From Gammaproteobacteria bacterium (GTDB taxonomy: Bacteria > Pseudomonadota > Gammaproteobacteria > UBA6429 > Thiohalophilaceae), in the NCBI GenBank assembly GCA_016194635.1, contig JACQBC010000036.1:60374-124373 (forward strand): a DNA stretch of 64,000 nt, given 5' to 3'. Below the pieces are notes generated by a model. That model had not been told where the DNA came from and did no database searches. It saw only the letters and a list, made by a program, of their open reading frames with translations. Below are positions 35,444-44,097 of the stretch, piece after piece. How positions within the stretch are numbered: position 1 is the first letter of the stretch; each line of letters starts with the position of its first letter. The position numbers were made by a program, and so were the translations under genes.

Positions 35444-36522
35444 GGTAATATCCTCAAATTCGGTTGAGTACGCTTGCCGTCAATCATGAGTGCTTCAAAG
35501 GCGGCCAGCGGTATGATGGTTTCCTGTGCATAACGAATAAACATGGTGCCGGGCTGAGGTGGCGAGAGCGGCGGTGTTGCGTGGCCCAGTGCTAATTCCA
35601 GCAGTAGCGCCGGTAGATTGCGGCCTACCCCTAGGGACAGATAAATCCAGGCTGGAAAGCGCGGATTGATTTCGATCAGCTGATAGCGGCCTTTGCTGTC
35701 ACGCATGGCTTCTACTTCGAGTGGACCCTTCCAGTTGAGCGCGCTAGCCAATCGGCGCGCTGTCGCCGCGAGTGCGTCATCGTGTATCGCGATACCGACC
35801 CATGCCTTGCCTTTGGCGGTAATGGCGCGTTTTTTCATCATGACTTCGCCAAGCAGATTACCCTTACCATCACCAACAGCGGTTAAGTTGTATTCCTCAC
35901 CGGCAACGAAGCGCTGCGCAATAACAGGCAAGCCCCATTGTGATGCAATCATATTAAATACCGCCGTAGCTTCTTCGGGATTGTGAACCACCTTTGCGTC
36001 ATAAAACACACCTTTAACCACCAGCGGATATAACCAACCTTCCGGTTCACAGGTTTTGAAAAATCCGGGGCTGGTCAGTCTGTGGATTTGTGGACACAAC
36101 ACTCCGGCGATCTCAGACAGCTCCGGTAGCCGATCCTTGGCGCGGCGTTCGAGTTGTTCAGCACTGGGTAAAAAGGTGCGAATACCCATCTCCAACAACC
36201 GCGGTGCGAGACTTACCATCACGGGTAATTCAGAATCCAGACAGGGGATCAGAACATCGATTTTTTCCTGCATCTGGATTTCCACCAGGCGCGCCAATAT
36301 GGCGGCGGCGCCGTTACGTGGATAGGAGAGCAGGTGTGCGCTATCACAATACTCGTGTAGATACAGTCCAGGATCCAGTGCGTCATAGCTTAGGCCGACG
36401 ATACGAATGTTGTCGCCGTACGCCTCGCGCAGACAACGCGCTACCGCTAAGCCGGGACCGGGGTTGTCGGGCAGTGCGTTCATTCCGGTCACTGCAACCG
36501 TCACAGCGGTACCTACGGTCAT
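35440..36522 (-). CDS. ATP-grasp ligase
   Basis: 360 aa. N-terminal Rossmann-like domain with VTGMNALPDNPGPGLAVARC, resembling carbamoyl-phosphate-synthase-type pre-ATP-grasp folds, then the ATP-grasp core: LVVKGVFYDAK (nucleotide lysine), QRFVAGEEYNLTAV, and the metal site PLEVEAM ... LIEINPRFPAW. ATP-grasp enzymes activate a carboxylate as acyl phosphate and join it to an amine or thiol. In an operon with a PqqD-like recognition element it could ligate an amino acid to a peptide. Overlaps pqqD and the decarboxylase gene by 4 bp each. Confidence 0.88.
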   Translation of the reverse strand: MTVGTAVTVAVTGMNALPDNPGPGLAVARCLREAYGDNIRIVGLSYDALDPGLYLHEYCDSAHLLSYPRNGAAAILARLVEIQMQEKIDVLIPCLDSELPVMVSLAPRLLEMGIRTFLPSAEQLERRAKDRLPELSEIAGVLCPQIHRLTSPGFFKTCEPEGWLYPLVVKGVFYDAKVVHNPEEATAVFNMIASQWGLPVIAQRFVAGEEYNLTAVGDGKGNLLGEVMMKKRAITAKGKAWVGIAIHDDALAATARRLASALNWKGPLEVEAMRDSKGRYQLIEINPRFPAWIYLSLGVGRNLPALLLELALGHATPPLSPPQPGTMFIRYAQETIIPLAAFEALMIDGKRTQPNLRILP

Positions 36523-36794
36523 CTAAAATGATTCCAGAGTAAATTTGTGAATTCAATAAAGTCGCGTTCGGCGACGCGCGATTGCACTTTAAAATTTTTC
36601 TGCAAGGCGGTGACTGCTTGTTTTAGGTTCGAGTTTTGTTGTAATTGGCGTATGATTGCCATGCCAGTGGGGTTTACGGTCGAACTGTTACCTGTTACCG
36701 GATCGAACACAAAGCCGCTATCGCACAACGTTAGGCGTTGTGACAAGCTTACGATGGGGGGGTGCGGTGGTTGTGCTATCGATAAATTTTCCAT
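36519..36794 (-). CDS. PqqD-like RiPP recognition element protein
   Basis: 91 aa with a TAAGGAGA ribosome site 5' of the ATG. The PqqD fold is seen as a winged-helix of about 75 residues: LTLCDSGFVFDPVTGNSSTVN, TGMAIIRQLQQN, a second helix with TALQKNFKV and the last helix ERDFIEFTNLLWNHF. PqqD-type proteins bind leader peptides of ribosomal natural products and present them to modifying enzymes. Its gene leads the operon and overlaps the ATP-grasp gene, so it probably recruits a peptide, such as the product of the small frame 29 bp upstream, to that ligase. Confidence 0.85.
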   Translation of the reverse strand: MENLSIAQPPHPPIVSLSQRLTLCDSGFVFDPVTGNSSTVNPTGMAIIRQLQQNSNLKQAVTALQKNFKVQSRVAERDFIEFTNLLWNHFR

Positions 36795-36822
36795 AATTCT
36801 CTTCTCCTTAAAGAATAAATAA

Positions 36823-36873
36823 TCAACGAATTAAAAGTGTGGTATCGGTAGGATGAACACCAGGTACCTTCAT
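36823..36873 (-). CDS. 16-residue candidate precursor peptide ahead of pqqD
   Basis: Sixteen codons, MKVPGVHPTDTTLLIR, then TGA. On the minus strand a GAGGAG Shine-Dalgarno lies 7 bp before the ATG, one of the best ribosome sites in the window, and the stop is 28 bp before the pqqD start. The size is near PqqA (22-24 aa), whose gene also stands in front of PqqD-like genes. No sequence similarity to PqqA is seen. It could alternatively be a leader peptide controlling translation of pqqD. That it is translated is likely; that it is a substrate is inference. Confidence 0.5.
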   Translation of the reverse strand: MKVPGVHPTDTTLLIR

Positions 36874-37085
36874 TATGCCACTCCTCAGAAAGACGCGGTA
36901 TAGGTATAGTTCCCGAGATTTCTAACAAATTAAGAGTAACCTGCATATCAGTATGCATTAGGGTATACGGCTAATCTTATTTATCCGTTATGAGTGTAGG
37001 GGCGTGGGACATATTCATCACAGCGGATGATAACGTGTTGCCCGTCCATCATATATTATGAACCCATAAGTGTAATTCATAACCG

Positions 37086-37238
37086 ATGGGACGAATGATC
37101 GCGACAGTAAGATTGTTCTACAGCGGGGAAGGTGTTGCGTTATTTGATAATATTTCCGTAGAAAATGTGTTGGATCCACGCCCATCTCACGTCGTAACGA
37201 TAGCGGCTGCGCGGAATAATAGTTGTGTGGTCTGCTAA
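37086..37238 (+). CDS. Small 50-codon frame with Cys-rich end, divergent from the RRE operon
   Basis: Fifty codons from ATG 37086 (or 47 from ATG 37095) ending NNSCVVC and TAA. The composition is protein-like (RLFYSGEGVALFDN) but the ribosome site is weak. A C-terminal Cys-x-x-Cys in a short peptide close to an RRE gene makes it a secondary precursor candidate; it could equally be a remnant. On the opposite strand from the operon. Confidence 0.25.
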   Translation: MGRMIATVRLFYSGEGVALFDNISVENVLDPRPSHVVTIAAARNNSCVVC

Positions 37239-37435
37239 AAAACCTAGTATTTATTTGGATATGGTATATTAATCTTGGTTGGGGCTTGCTTATTCTGAAC
37301 GTTAAACCTATCTATTTGTGTTATGTAATAAAATAAATCTCCATTGTCATGAAGAGTACACAATTCTTTTGTAAAACAGTGGGTGGACGAAGGTATAACG
37401 TGGTGCTGCTTGCAGCGAGAATAGGTGGTATGAAT

Positions 37436-37616
37436 CACCGGCCGTCGTAGAGTGGCCGGTGGGTACTGAAGATTGACTGTGCCTGGAAGACCACTGTTTA
37501 CCGAGCGAAGCTGATCAACACTACTGCGCGTGTGCAGCCGCCGGATTCACACCGACGGCGGCCCGGTTCTTACCGGGACAGAACAAGGTTGCGTCCTCAC
37601 CCGCCAGTGGCGGGAG
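37436..37616. repeat. Cluster of four short perfect hairpins
   Basis: In order: CACCGGCC with GGCCGGTG across a 10-nt loop; CCGCCG with CGGCGG across 12 nt; CCCGGT with ACCGGG across TCTT; CCCGCC with GGCGGG across AGT. Together they span 180 bp between the AT-rich region and the small lysine-rich gene. A palindrome CCTCGAGTCGAGG follows near 37658, just past that gene's stop. They may form a structured RNA or terminators; no T-tract follows most of them. Confidence 0.45.
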
Positions 37617-37670
37617 GTCATGTCGTGGGTTTTTTGGCTGATGCGATAAATGAAATGCCTCGAGTCGAGG

Positions 37671-37778
37671 TTAGAACTCGCGGTTGTCCTTCTTGGATTT
37701 TTTCTCGGCGCGTTTTTCTTTAAGGGTTTTGGTGGGTTTCTTTTTAGCTTCTTTTTTCTGATCTTGAGACTTGCTCAT
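37671..37778 (-). CDS. Small lysine-rich protein
   Basis: 35 aa, MSKSQDQKKEAKKKPTKT and on to KKDNREF, with an AAGGAGA ribosome site 6 bp before the ATG. About 14 of 35 residues are lysine. Similar tiny Lys-rich proteins with the KKKPxKTxKEKRA pattern occur in many proteobacteria without a known role. The strong charge suggests nucleic acid or ribosome contact, which is only inference. Confidence 0.7.
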   Translation of the reverse strand: MSKSQDQKKEAKKKPTKTLKEKRAEKKSKKDNREF

Positions 37779-37946
37779 GGTGGTTCTCCTTAAATGAATG
37801 AGGTGGGCAGATTAAATCATTATGCGGGTTCACAAGCAACTGGTTGTACAGGCGTCAATACTGATTCCGCTGCGGTAAACAAAGGTTCTGGAATAGTGAT
37901 CGGGCGGCCCCGCACCGGTGTCTTGCGCACTTTGGGCACAAATCCT

Positions 37947-39131
37947 TCAAGGCAAAGGGGGCGTAGTGGTTGCCCGCGATTCCGCAACGGTTATTGCATC
38001 TAAGCGAACGGTATCCACCCGCGGATGGATCGCGTAGCGATCCACGGCCAGCAGGAATTCTTCTAAGCTAAATAATCCCACACATGCCATGGCCCCGGTG
38101 TGGGGCAGTTGCTGCTGAGCGAGCTTACGCGCCAGGATCACCGCGGGAGTACAGGGTATCTCTGGACCGTCGGCCCCTTGGGCTAGAAGTTGCCAGCGCA
38201 CGCATTGGGGCTGATGATCCTTACCGATCCCCTGGAGCTCAACGTGCATCGCCCCCTGATCGGATCCGAAGTAATACAACCACTGGCTGATGCGCAACAA
38301 GGGGCGTGCGTACGGTGCCAGGTTTTTGATCCAGCCCCAGCGTACCGGCCAGGATAATAACCACAACCCCAGCTGGAAGAACGACAATTCTAACCCAGCG
38401 CGGAAACTCACCTGCGGCACGGGGGCATACCGCAGCGGAAACAATGCCAGATCCGGTACGTCACAATAGCTAAGCCAACGCGTACCCACCGGCTCGGCAT
38501 AACGACGGCGCGTGATGCCTTGCCAACCGATGACAGGGTAGTGGTTGCCACCCCGGTAGTGCAAGAAGGGTTTGCCACAATAACTCAGGATGGCCTGGAC
38601 CGTGGCGAGGCCGCGGGGTGCCCGATTCCCCGGTGTGATCCCGATATCGATACTCGTTAGCTGTGAGAATTGCAGCAGGTAATAGTCCACAACTGCCGCG
38701 GATAGGCCAGGTACACTGCTCACCCCCGTTACTGCCAAGACCTTATAGTGTTTCGCCAAGGTATCAAGCCGGGTGAACCCCACGACATAATCGCGCGCAT
38801 CCGCCATATCCAGATAATGACAGGCCGCGCGGATGACGCATTCGGCGGTTTGATAATCTTGGCCTTGAAACGGTCCCGCGCAATTAATTACCAGCTGTGG
38901 CCGCCAGCAGTCCAATCCGGTCAACAGCGTCGCGGGTTTGGTATGGTCCACCTGGGCCGCGTGGATCCGCGCGATATTATAATATCGGTTGATTTCCTCT
39001 GTCAGGCGTTGTGCTTTGTGTAGGTCGCGGCCGGCGATGATGATGACATTGTTCGGATCATCGGCCAGTCGTCGGGTGATACGACTACCAAACACGCCGT
39101 AACCCCCCAGGATTAGAATTCGATAAGCCAT
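37947..39131 (-). CDS. Saccharopine-dehydrogenase-like NAD(P)-binding protein
   Basis: 394 aa from the ATG at 39129-39131, chosen because the dinucleotide motif ILGGYGVFGSR follows directly. Then NVIIAGRDLHKAQ and VINCAGPFQGQDYQTAECVIRA, typical of the saccharopine dehydrogenase/trans-acting enoyl reductase group. The C-terminal half is hydrophobic in places (LGLWLLSWPVRWGW). Members reduce or oxidise amino acid or lipid substrates; the substrate is unknown. It is the third gene of a minus-strand set with two membrane proteins. Confidence 0.82.
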   Translation of the reverse strand: MAYRILILGGYGVFGSRITRRLADDPNNVIIIAGRDLHKAQRLTEEINRYYNIARIHAAQVDHTKPATLLTGLDCWRPQLVINCAGPFQGQDYQTAECVIRAACHYLDMADARDYVVGFTRLDTLAKHYKVLAVTGVSSVPGLSAAVVDYYLLQFSQLTSIDIGITPGNRAPRGLATVQAILSYCGKPFLHYRGGNHYPVIGWQGITRRRYAEPVGTRWLSYCDVPDLALFPLRYAPVPQVSFRAGLELSFFQLGLWLLSWPVRWGWIKNLAPYARPLLRISQWLYYFGSDQGAMHVELQGIGKDHQPQCVRWQLLAQGADGPEIPCTPAVILARKLAQQQLPHTGAMACVGLFSLEEFLLAVDRYAIHPRVDTVRLDAITVAESRATTTPPLP

Positions 39132-39145
39132 GGTATCTGCATCCG

Positions 39146-39649
39146 CTACCAGGTAATGGTAGGTTTGCCGATGGCCAGCCACAAAATAGCCAATAGGGTT
39201 GGTGGCATCAGTACTAGGGCCATGGGTACGAAGCGATAATGATAATTATCCAACCAGCGACGCTCACTCAATGAATACGGGCGCGACGGATGGCGTTGTA
39301 TAAACAGACGCGTCAGGCGTATGTTGCTATACCATATGTCGATTATCTCCAGTGGAGCAATCACCAGCAGGATTATCATTATTTTTAGTTGTAACCAGGG
39401 GAATCCAAACCCGTGACTTATTCCCGCCAGAGTAATGCCGCTGCCGATCACGCCCACAAACGCGACATGTTCCAACCGGAGCAATTGCAGAAAAATTTGG
39501 TACATGAATTGACTGTGTAGACTGGGCTCGCCGAAGTGGATATTGCTCAGGCGTAACATCCACCACGCACCCAGACTCGGTCCAAGCCACAGTATTAAAC
39601 TACCCAGGTGTAGAAGTTTTAGAACGGGATACAAGGTTTCATATGACAT
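39146..39649 (-). CDS. Integral membrane protein, DUF2269-like
   Basis: 167 aa with four hydrophobic helices (about 9-32, 60-80, 88-105 and 140-162). The N-terminal LKLLHLGSLILWLGPSLGAWW and the conserved His resemble DUF2269-type membrane proteins of unknown role. It overlaps the upstream membrane protein by 11 bp and is followed 14 bp later by the dehydrogenase-like gene, so the three are probably co-transcribed. Confidence 0.72.
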   Translation of the reverse strand: MSYETLYPVLKLLHLGSLILWLGPSLGAWWMLRLSNIHFGEPSLHSQFMYQIFLQLLRLEHVAFVGVIGSGITLAGISHGFGFPWLQLKIMIILLVIAPLEIIDIWYSNIRLTRLFIQRHPSRPYSLSERRWLDNYHYRFVPMALVLMPPTLLAILWLAIGKPTITW

Positions 39650-40310
39650 GGGTATACATCTCGTAGTGTGTATTGAGTCGCCATAACTTCCATGCGACTA
39701 CCGCCATCCAAGCAAGACTCCAGGACATGGATAGGGCGGTGAGCAAGGTCGCAAGGATATAATGACCGCCGCTAATGGCAACGCTAAGACCGATTCCGAA
39801 ACACCATGCAGGTAGACCGCTGTAAATAGGCCAGCGGGGCAAACTACGGTTACGTAATAGTAATAGGTTGAGCAGTAAGCCACCGCTGCAATACAGACCA
39901 TTCGCCAGGACACCGGTAAGCCACTGTGCAATAGTTTCTGTGAATTGATAACCCCTTGGATCCGCCGTTAGTTGTGGCAGCAGCTGCGAATAAAGTAGCT
40001 GCGCAAGGAGATCAGGAATAATCCCCAGGGCGATTAACACGATGCCCAAAAATTTGGCAGCCGTGGTGGGGATATAATCCAGCAACAAGATGCTAAACCA
40101 CAGCAACGCAAACGAACTTAAGGTCCAACTCAACCAACTCCATTGCCATACAAGCGTGTGTTGTTCGATAAAATGAATTCGATCCGCGAGCCGCGGATTG
40201 CTAGGCAGACCCGGGGCCATCAGCGTGGCCATGAGTACACACGCCAGGCCGATGATCAATATGACGAATACTGTGACGCGACGGGGGTGGGTTTGGGTTG
40301 GTCTGGTCAT
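39639..40310 (-). CDS. Integral membrane protein of unknown function
   Basis: 223 aa, ATG at 40308-40310, with about six hydrophobic helices. No family is recognised. The extracytoplasmic loop between helices 1 and 2 holds PGLPSNPRLADRIHFIEQH. First gene of a probable three-gene operon with the DUF2269-like protein and the saccharopine-dehydrogenase-like protein. Confidence 0.72.
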   Translation of the reverse strand: MTRPTQTHPRRVTVFVILIIGLACVLMATLMAPGLPSNPRLADRIHFIEQHTLVWQWSWLSWTLSSFALLWFSILLLDYIPTTAAKFLGIVLIALGIIPDLLAQLLYSQLLPQLTADPRGYQFTETIAQWLTGVLANGLYCSGGLLLNLLLLRNRSLPRWPIYSGLPAWCFGIGLSVAISGGHYILATLLTALSMSWSLAWMAVVAWKLWRLNTHYEMYTHVI

Positions 40311-40427
40311 AAGCGTTTAATCTGTACTTTCCGTAATTACAGAAATTAAAGTACAATTTGGCAGACTTGTCAAACGCTCAAATAAATCAATGAGTTGTAA
40401 ATGGGAAGGCTAAAATCTTGTGGGCAA

Positions 40428-42986
40428 TTAACTTTGACCTAAGATTTTGCGATCTTGGGTGAGCATGGCCAAAATGTCCTGGCTCGGGCAGGGCGGGCTG
40501 AAGTAGTACCCTTGAATGGCATCGCATTTATGCCAGTGTAAGAAATCCACTTGTTGTTTGTTCTCGACCCCTTCGGCGACCACTTTAATATGGAGTTTAT
40601 GCGCCATGGCGATGATCGCATCGACCAGATCCGAATCGCTGCGATCGATGGGGATGTGATTGATAAAATCCCGATCAATTTTGATAATATCGATGGGGCT
40701 GTGGCGTAAGTGGTTGAGCGACGACTGCCCCGTGCCAAAATCGTCGAGCGCGATACGGATCCCCATTTCCTGCAACGTCTTAAGCGAACTTTGTGCGCTG
40801 GTGAGTTCTTCCAGCAAGGTATCTTCAGTGATTTCGATTATTAATCCTTTGGGGTCCATCTGGGTGTGTTCGATGGCGTTATCGATAAAATCGAGGATAG
40901 TATCGTTACGAAACGCAAAGCCGGACATATTGACTGCGATCCGGATATTTATCTGGCCCGCGGTTTTATAAGCGAGGAATTGTTTCCCCACTTCAAGCAA
41001 TACCCATTGACTCACCGGTTTAATCAAGCCGGAATCATGCAGCACCGGCAAGAATTCAGCCGGCGCCAGTAAGCCGCGTTCTGGATGTTGCCAACGTAAC
41101 AGCGCTTCGGTGCTGATAATCCTGCCGCTGCGCAAATCAATAATGGGTTGGTAATACAAAATGAATTGGTTGTGATTCATGGCGTGGCGCAGTTGTGTTT
41201 CCAGCGTGGCCTTGTGTAACACCTGCGAGGTCATCTCGGCGGTAAAGATATGGAAAGTGTTACGCCCTAATGATTTGGCGTGGTACATGGCGATGTCGGC
41301 GTTCTTGGTGAGGGTTTCGACATCGCTGGCTTGTTTTGGACCAAGCGCGATACCGATTGAAGCGGAGGTATATAACTCCGTGCCGGCCACACTAAAGGGG
41401 GTTTTAAGTTCTCTTAATATTTTGTTAGCGGTGGTTATCAATTGATCCGTATTGGAAACATTATTGAGGATAATCGCAAACTCATCTCCACCCAGCCGCG
41501 CTACGCTATCCGTCGAACGTAAACAACCGCTCAGCCGTTTGGCCACGACTTGTAAGAGCAGGTCGCCGATATCATGGCCGAGGGTGTCGTTGATTTGTTT
41601 AAAACGATCCAAATCTAGAAACATCACGCCCACCAAGGTATTGTCCCGCACGGCTTGATTGATGGCGTTCTCAAGACGGCGATGAAATAACAGTCGATTG
41701 GGTAATTGAGTCAATGCATCGTGGTGCACCATATGGTCCAGGTGTGCCTCGCGGGTGCGGATCTGTTCACGCATGGTGGCGAACGCCTGGGTTAGATCGC
41801 CAATTTCCTCGGCGCTGCTGCGCGGGACGGGTACACGTTGTTTACCGCTGGCCTCATCATTTAATGCCTGGGCGATATCAGCGATTGGACGCAAGATGGT
41901 GCGATGAAATACCACAAAACCCAACAACCCGGCGGCGATAATAATACTCGCCAGGTAGATAACAAAATTGGAAAAATTATGCGCCAAGGTGGTCAACCGT
42001 GTAATGTCTTTAGCGGAGGCTACACTCAATTGTTGCTGTAGAGTGGAACTGCGCTGCCGGATCCGGGCGAGGATGGGTTCAACCCGTTCGCGCAGCAACA
42101 TCAGATCAACTCGCCAGCGATCATTGTTATAACTCATTACAACATGGCTGTAATCGTTATGCCACTGGGTTAACCAACTGCGCAGATCATAAACGGAATC
42201 ACTGCTGACTAAATTGAGTTGCTCCACACGGTTGTGTTTTATTAATTGGTTGAGTTGGGTGTCAAGGTAGGCATAATACATATTGATATTGGTTTTGCGG
42301 GTTCGCATCCCGGCTTGGGGATTATTGGAGAATATTCCAAAACTGTTGGCCACAAACAAACGAAATTCGCCTATCATCAGTTGCCAGTTGTGACGAATAT
42401 CGGTGAGGGATTTATACAGTTCGAGTTTTTCAGGGGTTTCCAGGTCATCGCCGAGTTCATGGGTGAGTAATTCGAGGGCCGACATAAACTTGGTATTCAA
42501 GATATACATTTCACCTTGTATGGTGGCCATGGCGGGAAACCATTTGTTCTCGTCGCCACGGACTTCGAGCAGGGTTTCAATTTCGCGGGATAATTCCTGA
42601 TGGTCGTGTTGGAGGGCGTTGATTAATTCAAGTAGCGCCGGATCCTTTTGCAACCAGGGATTGTTGTGCAGGATATTGATGGCCGCGGCATGGTGCTGGA
42701 AGGTCTGCTGGATCATTTCCCGGCCTGTAGCACTGGGTAGGGTGATGTAGCGGTAAAATTGTGTTTCTAAGATGTGGGTTTGGGCGGTGGCGTCGGACAT
42801 CGTATCACTGGCCGCGGCCCGGTGTTGCACATTGATCAGCTGATTACCGGTAACACTTTCGACATATTGCCAACCGATGCTGGCGGCCAGGGTTAACAAC
42901 AATGAGACCAACACCGCGGTCGTGATATAACGACTGCGTAGGCTGTGCAGCCCAAGGCGATGTAAGAGTTCGGAGGCTGTTGTCAT
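40428..42986 (-). CDS. Membrane-bound GGDEF-EAL c-di-GMP signalling protein
   Basis: 852 aa. N-terminal helix at about residues 18-37, a helical extracytoplasmic sensor of some 300 residues, a second helix (about 340-362, ASIIIAAGLLGFVVF), then HAMP (TILRPIADIAQAL), a diguanylate cyclase domain with intact GGDEF in RLGGDEFAII, and an EAL domain with TEALLRW, DDFGTGQSSL and KIDRDF. Both catalytic motifs are intact, so it could make or degrade c-di-GMP depending on its input. Monocistronic with a long upstream gap. Confidence 0.93.
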   Translation of the reverse strand: MTTASELLHRLGLHSLRSRYITTAVLVSLLLTLAASIGWQYVESVTGNQLINVQHRAAASDTMSDATAQTHILETQFYRYITLPSATGREMIQQTFQHHAAAINILHNNPWLQKDPALLELINALQHDHQELSREIETLLEVRGDENKWFPAMATIQGEMYILNTKFMSALELLTHELGDDLETPEKLELYKSLTDIRHNWQLMIGEFRLFVANSFGIFSNNPQAGMRTRKTNINMYYAYLDTQLNQLIKHNRVEQLNLVSSDSVYDLRSWLTQWHNDYSHVVMSYNNDRWRVDLMLLRERVEPILARIRQRSSTLQQQLSVASAKDITRLTTLAHNFSNFVIYLASIIIAAGLLGFVVFHRTILRPIADIAQALNDEASGKQRVPVPRSSAEEIGDLTQAFATMREQIRTREAHLDHMVHHDALTQLPNRLLFHRRLENAINQAVRDNTLVGVMFLDLDRFKQINDTLGHDIGDLLLQVVAKRLSGCLRSTDSVARLGGDEFAIILNNVSNTDQLITTANKILRELKTPFSVAGTELYTSASIGIALGPKQASDVETLTKNADIAMYHAKSLGRNTFHIFTAEMTSQVLHKATLETQLRHAMNHNQFILYYQPIIDLRSGRIISTEALLRWQHPERGLLAPAEFLPVLHDSGLIKPVSQWVLLEVGKQFLAYKTAGQINIRIAVNMSGFAFRNDTILDFIDNAIEHTQMDPKGLIIEITEDTLLEELTSAQSSLKTLQEMGIRIALDDFGTGQSSLNHLRHSPIDIIKIDRDFINHIPIDRSDSDLVDAIIAMAHKLHIKVVAEGVENKQQVDFLHWHKCDAIQGYYFSPPCPSQDILAMLTQDRKILGQS

Positions 42987-43185
42987 TGAGTTAGAGCTAC
43001 CCCTGGGGTTTTACACCGCACAGCGGCGGCGGCCTACCCAACCTACTTACCGTATATTCGTGGTAGGCATTGGAATATTGTGGGTATCGGCACAGAGTTT
43101 AGTTACCTGAGTAGTAAAGAGGTATTGTCTAGTATATTAATAAACCCTAATATACGTGAATTCACATTATTACTGAGGTTAGTCT

Positions 43186-43965
43186 ATGGATAAGCGCTGC
43201 ACACTGTCGTTTCAGCACCGTTCACTCGTCCAACAGGGTTATCAACGTTATACCCCGGTGGAACTCAGACAATTAGAATGGGGACTGCGGTTTACCCCCG
43301 CCGCGTGCTCCCTGCTTGCACTGTATGGTCTTTACACCCAACAACCCGTGGTATTGTTCATTGTGGCCTTATTAGGCATCTGGGCATTTTTCTTCCCCGC
43401 CGGCCACCCCATGGATCTGATCTATAACCGCCTGTTGGCCCCCGCCATCGGAGCGGTCAAATTACCCGAAAACCCGTTTCAGCGCCGCTTGGCGTGTTTA
43501 TCCGCCGGATTGATGAATATCACGGCCGGAGTGTTGTTTCTGCTGGGATTGCCCATGGCCGCTCTGGTAGTTGGAGCGAGTCTGTTGGTATTGCAGGCCA
43601 TTGTGATCTTCACCCATTTTTGTACCTTGTCGTGGATCTATGAAGGACTGATGCGGCTGTTAGGCAAGTGGCAAGTGCCGGTGGAAGAATCCAAGGCCAA
43701 GACCTTGCTCAAAGCCGGAGCTTTATTGGTGGATGTGCGCAGTCAGAACGAATTTTCTAAACAGCCTCTCCCCGGCGCAATCAATTTGCCATTGGAAGAT
43801 TTGCCCCTGCACCTTGAGCAATTCAAGCGCGGGGTTTGTCTGCTGTATTGCAACAGTGGTACGCGTAGCTATATTGCCACGGAAAAACTCAAGGCGCAGG
43901 GACTGCAGAATGTCTACAACTTGGGCAGCTATGATCGCGCCCAACGGATCGCGGTCGGACAATAA
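43186..43965 (+). CDS. DUF4395-rhodanese fusion protein
   Basis: 259 aa. Residues about 1-165 form a four-helix membrane domain of the DUF4395 type (RFTPAACSLLALYGLY; PAGHPMDLIYN). Residues about 170-255 form a rhodanese domain: LVDVRSQNEF, PGAINLPLEDL and the active-site loop LLYCNSGTRS with the catalytic Cys. Rhodaneses move sulfane sulfur; attachment to a membrane domain suggests sulfur or thiol chemistry at the inner membrane. Followed by a strong terminator, so monocistronic. Confidence 0.88.
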   Translation: MDKRCTLSFQHRSLVQQGYQRYTPVELRQLEWGLRFTPAACSLLALYGLYTQQPVVLFIVALLGIWAFFFPAGHPMDLIYNRLLAPAIGAVKLPENPFQRRLACLSAGLMNITAGVLFLLGLPMAALVVGASLLVLQAIVIFTHFCTLSWIYEGLMRLLGKWQVPVEESKAKTLLKAGALLVDVRSQNEFSKQPLPGAINLPLEDLPLHLEQFKRGVCLLYCNSGTRSYIATEKLKAQGLQNVYNLGSYDRAQRIAVGQ

Positions 43966-43985
43966 GCTAACCTGCAACAGCTGAG

Positions 43986-44013
43986 ACGGGGCGCACTGCG
44001 CCCCGTTTTTTTT
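43986..44013 (+). terminator. Rho-independent terminator after the rhodanese gene
   Basis: Perfect 9-bp stem ACGGGGCGC / GCGCCCCGT with loop ACT followed by a run of eight T (44006-44013). It lies 20 bp after the stop codon of the DUF4395-rhodanese gene. Confidence 0.93.
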
Positions 44014-44097
44014 ACGGCGTCTAGGAGCGTGGATGACTGTGCAAGCGGGTGGATTGCACGATATACTCAATCTGGTTATGACTTATTACTGAGTCAC

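Larger units (their letters stand above)
36874..37670. other. 800 bp AT-richer region upstream of the RRE operon
   Basis: Holds the promoter region of the operon and no intact gene above 60 codons with good support. It contains a 50-codon plus-strand frame (37086-37238) and a cluster of hairpins (37436-37616), listed separately. Base composition is richer in A and T than in flanking genes up to about 37430. Confidence 0.5.

Noticed and set aside
36776..36958. 60-codon minus frame overlapping the pqqD start
   Set aside because: Different frame from the 16-codon peptide, no fitting ribosome site, and it runs into pqqD out of frame.
37244..37438. 64-codon minus frame upstream of the RRE operon, considered as a precursor
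   Set aside because: Starts with GTG, has no clear ribosome site and its composition is irregular.
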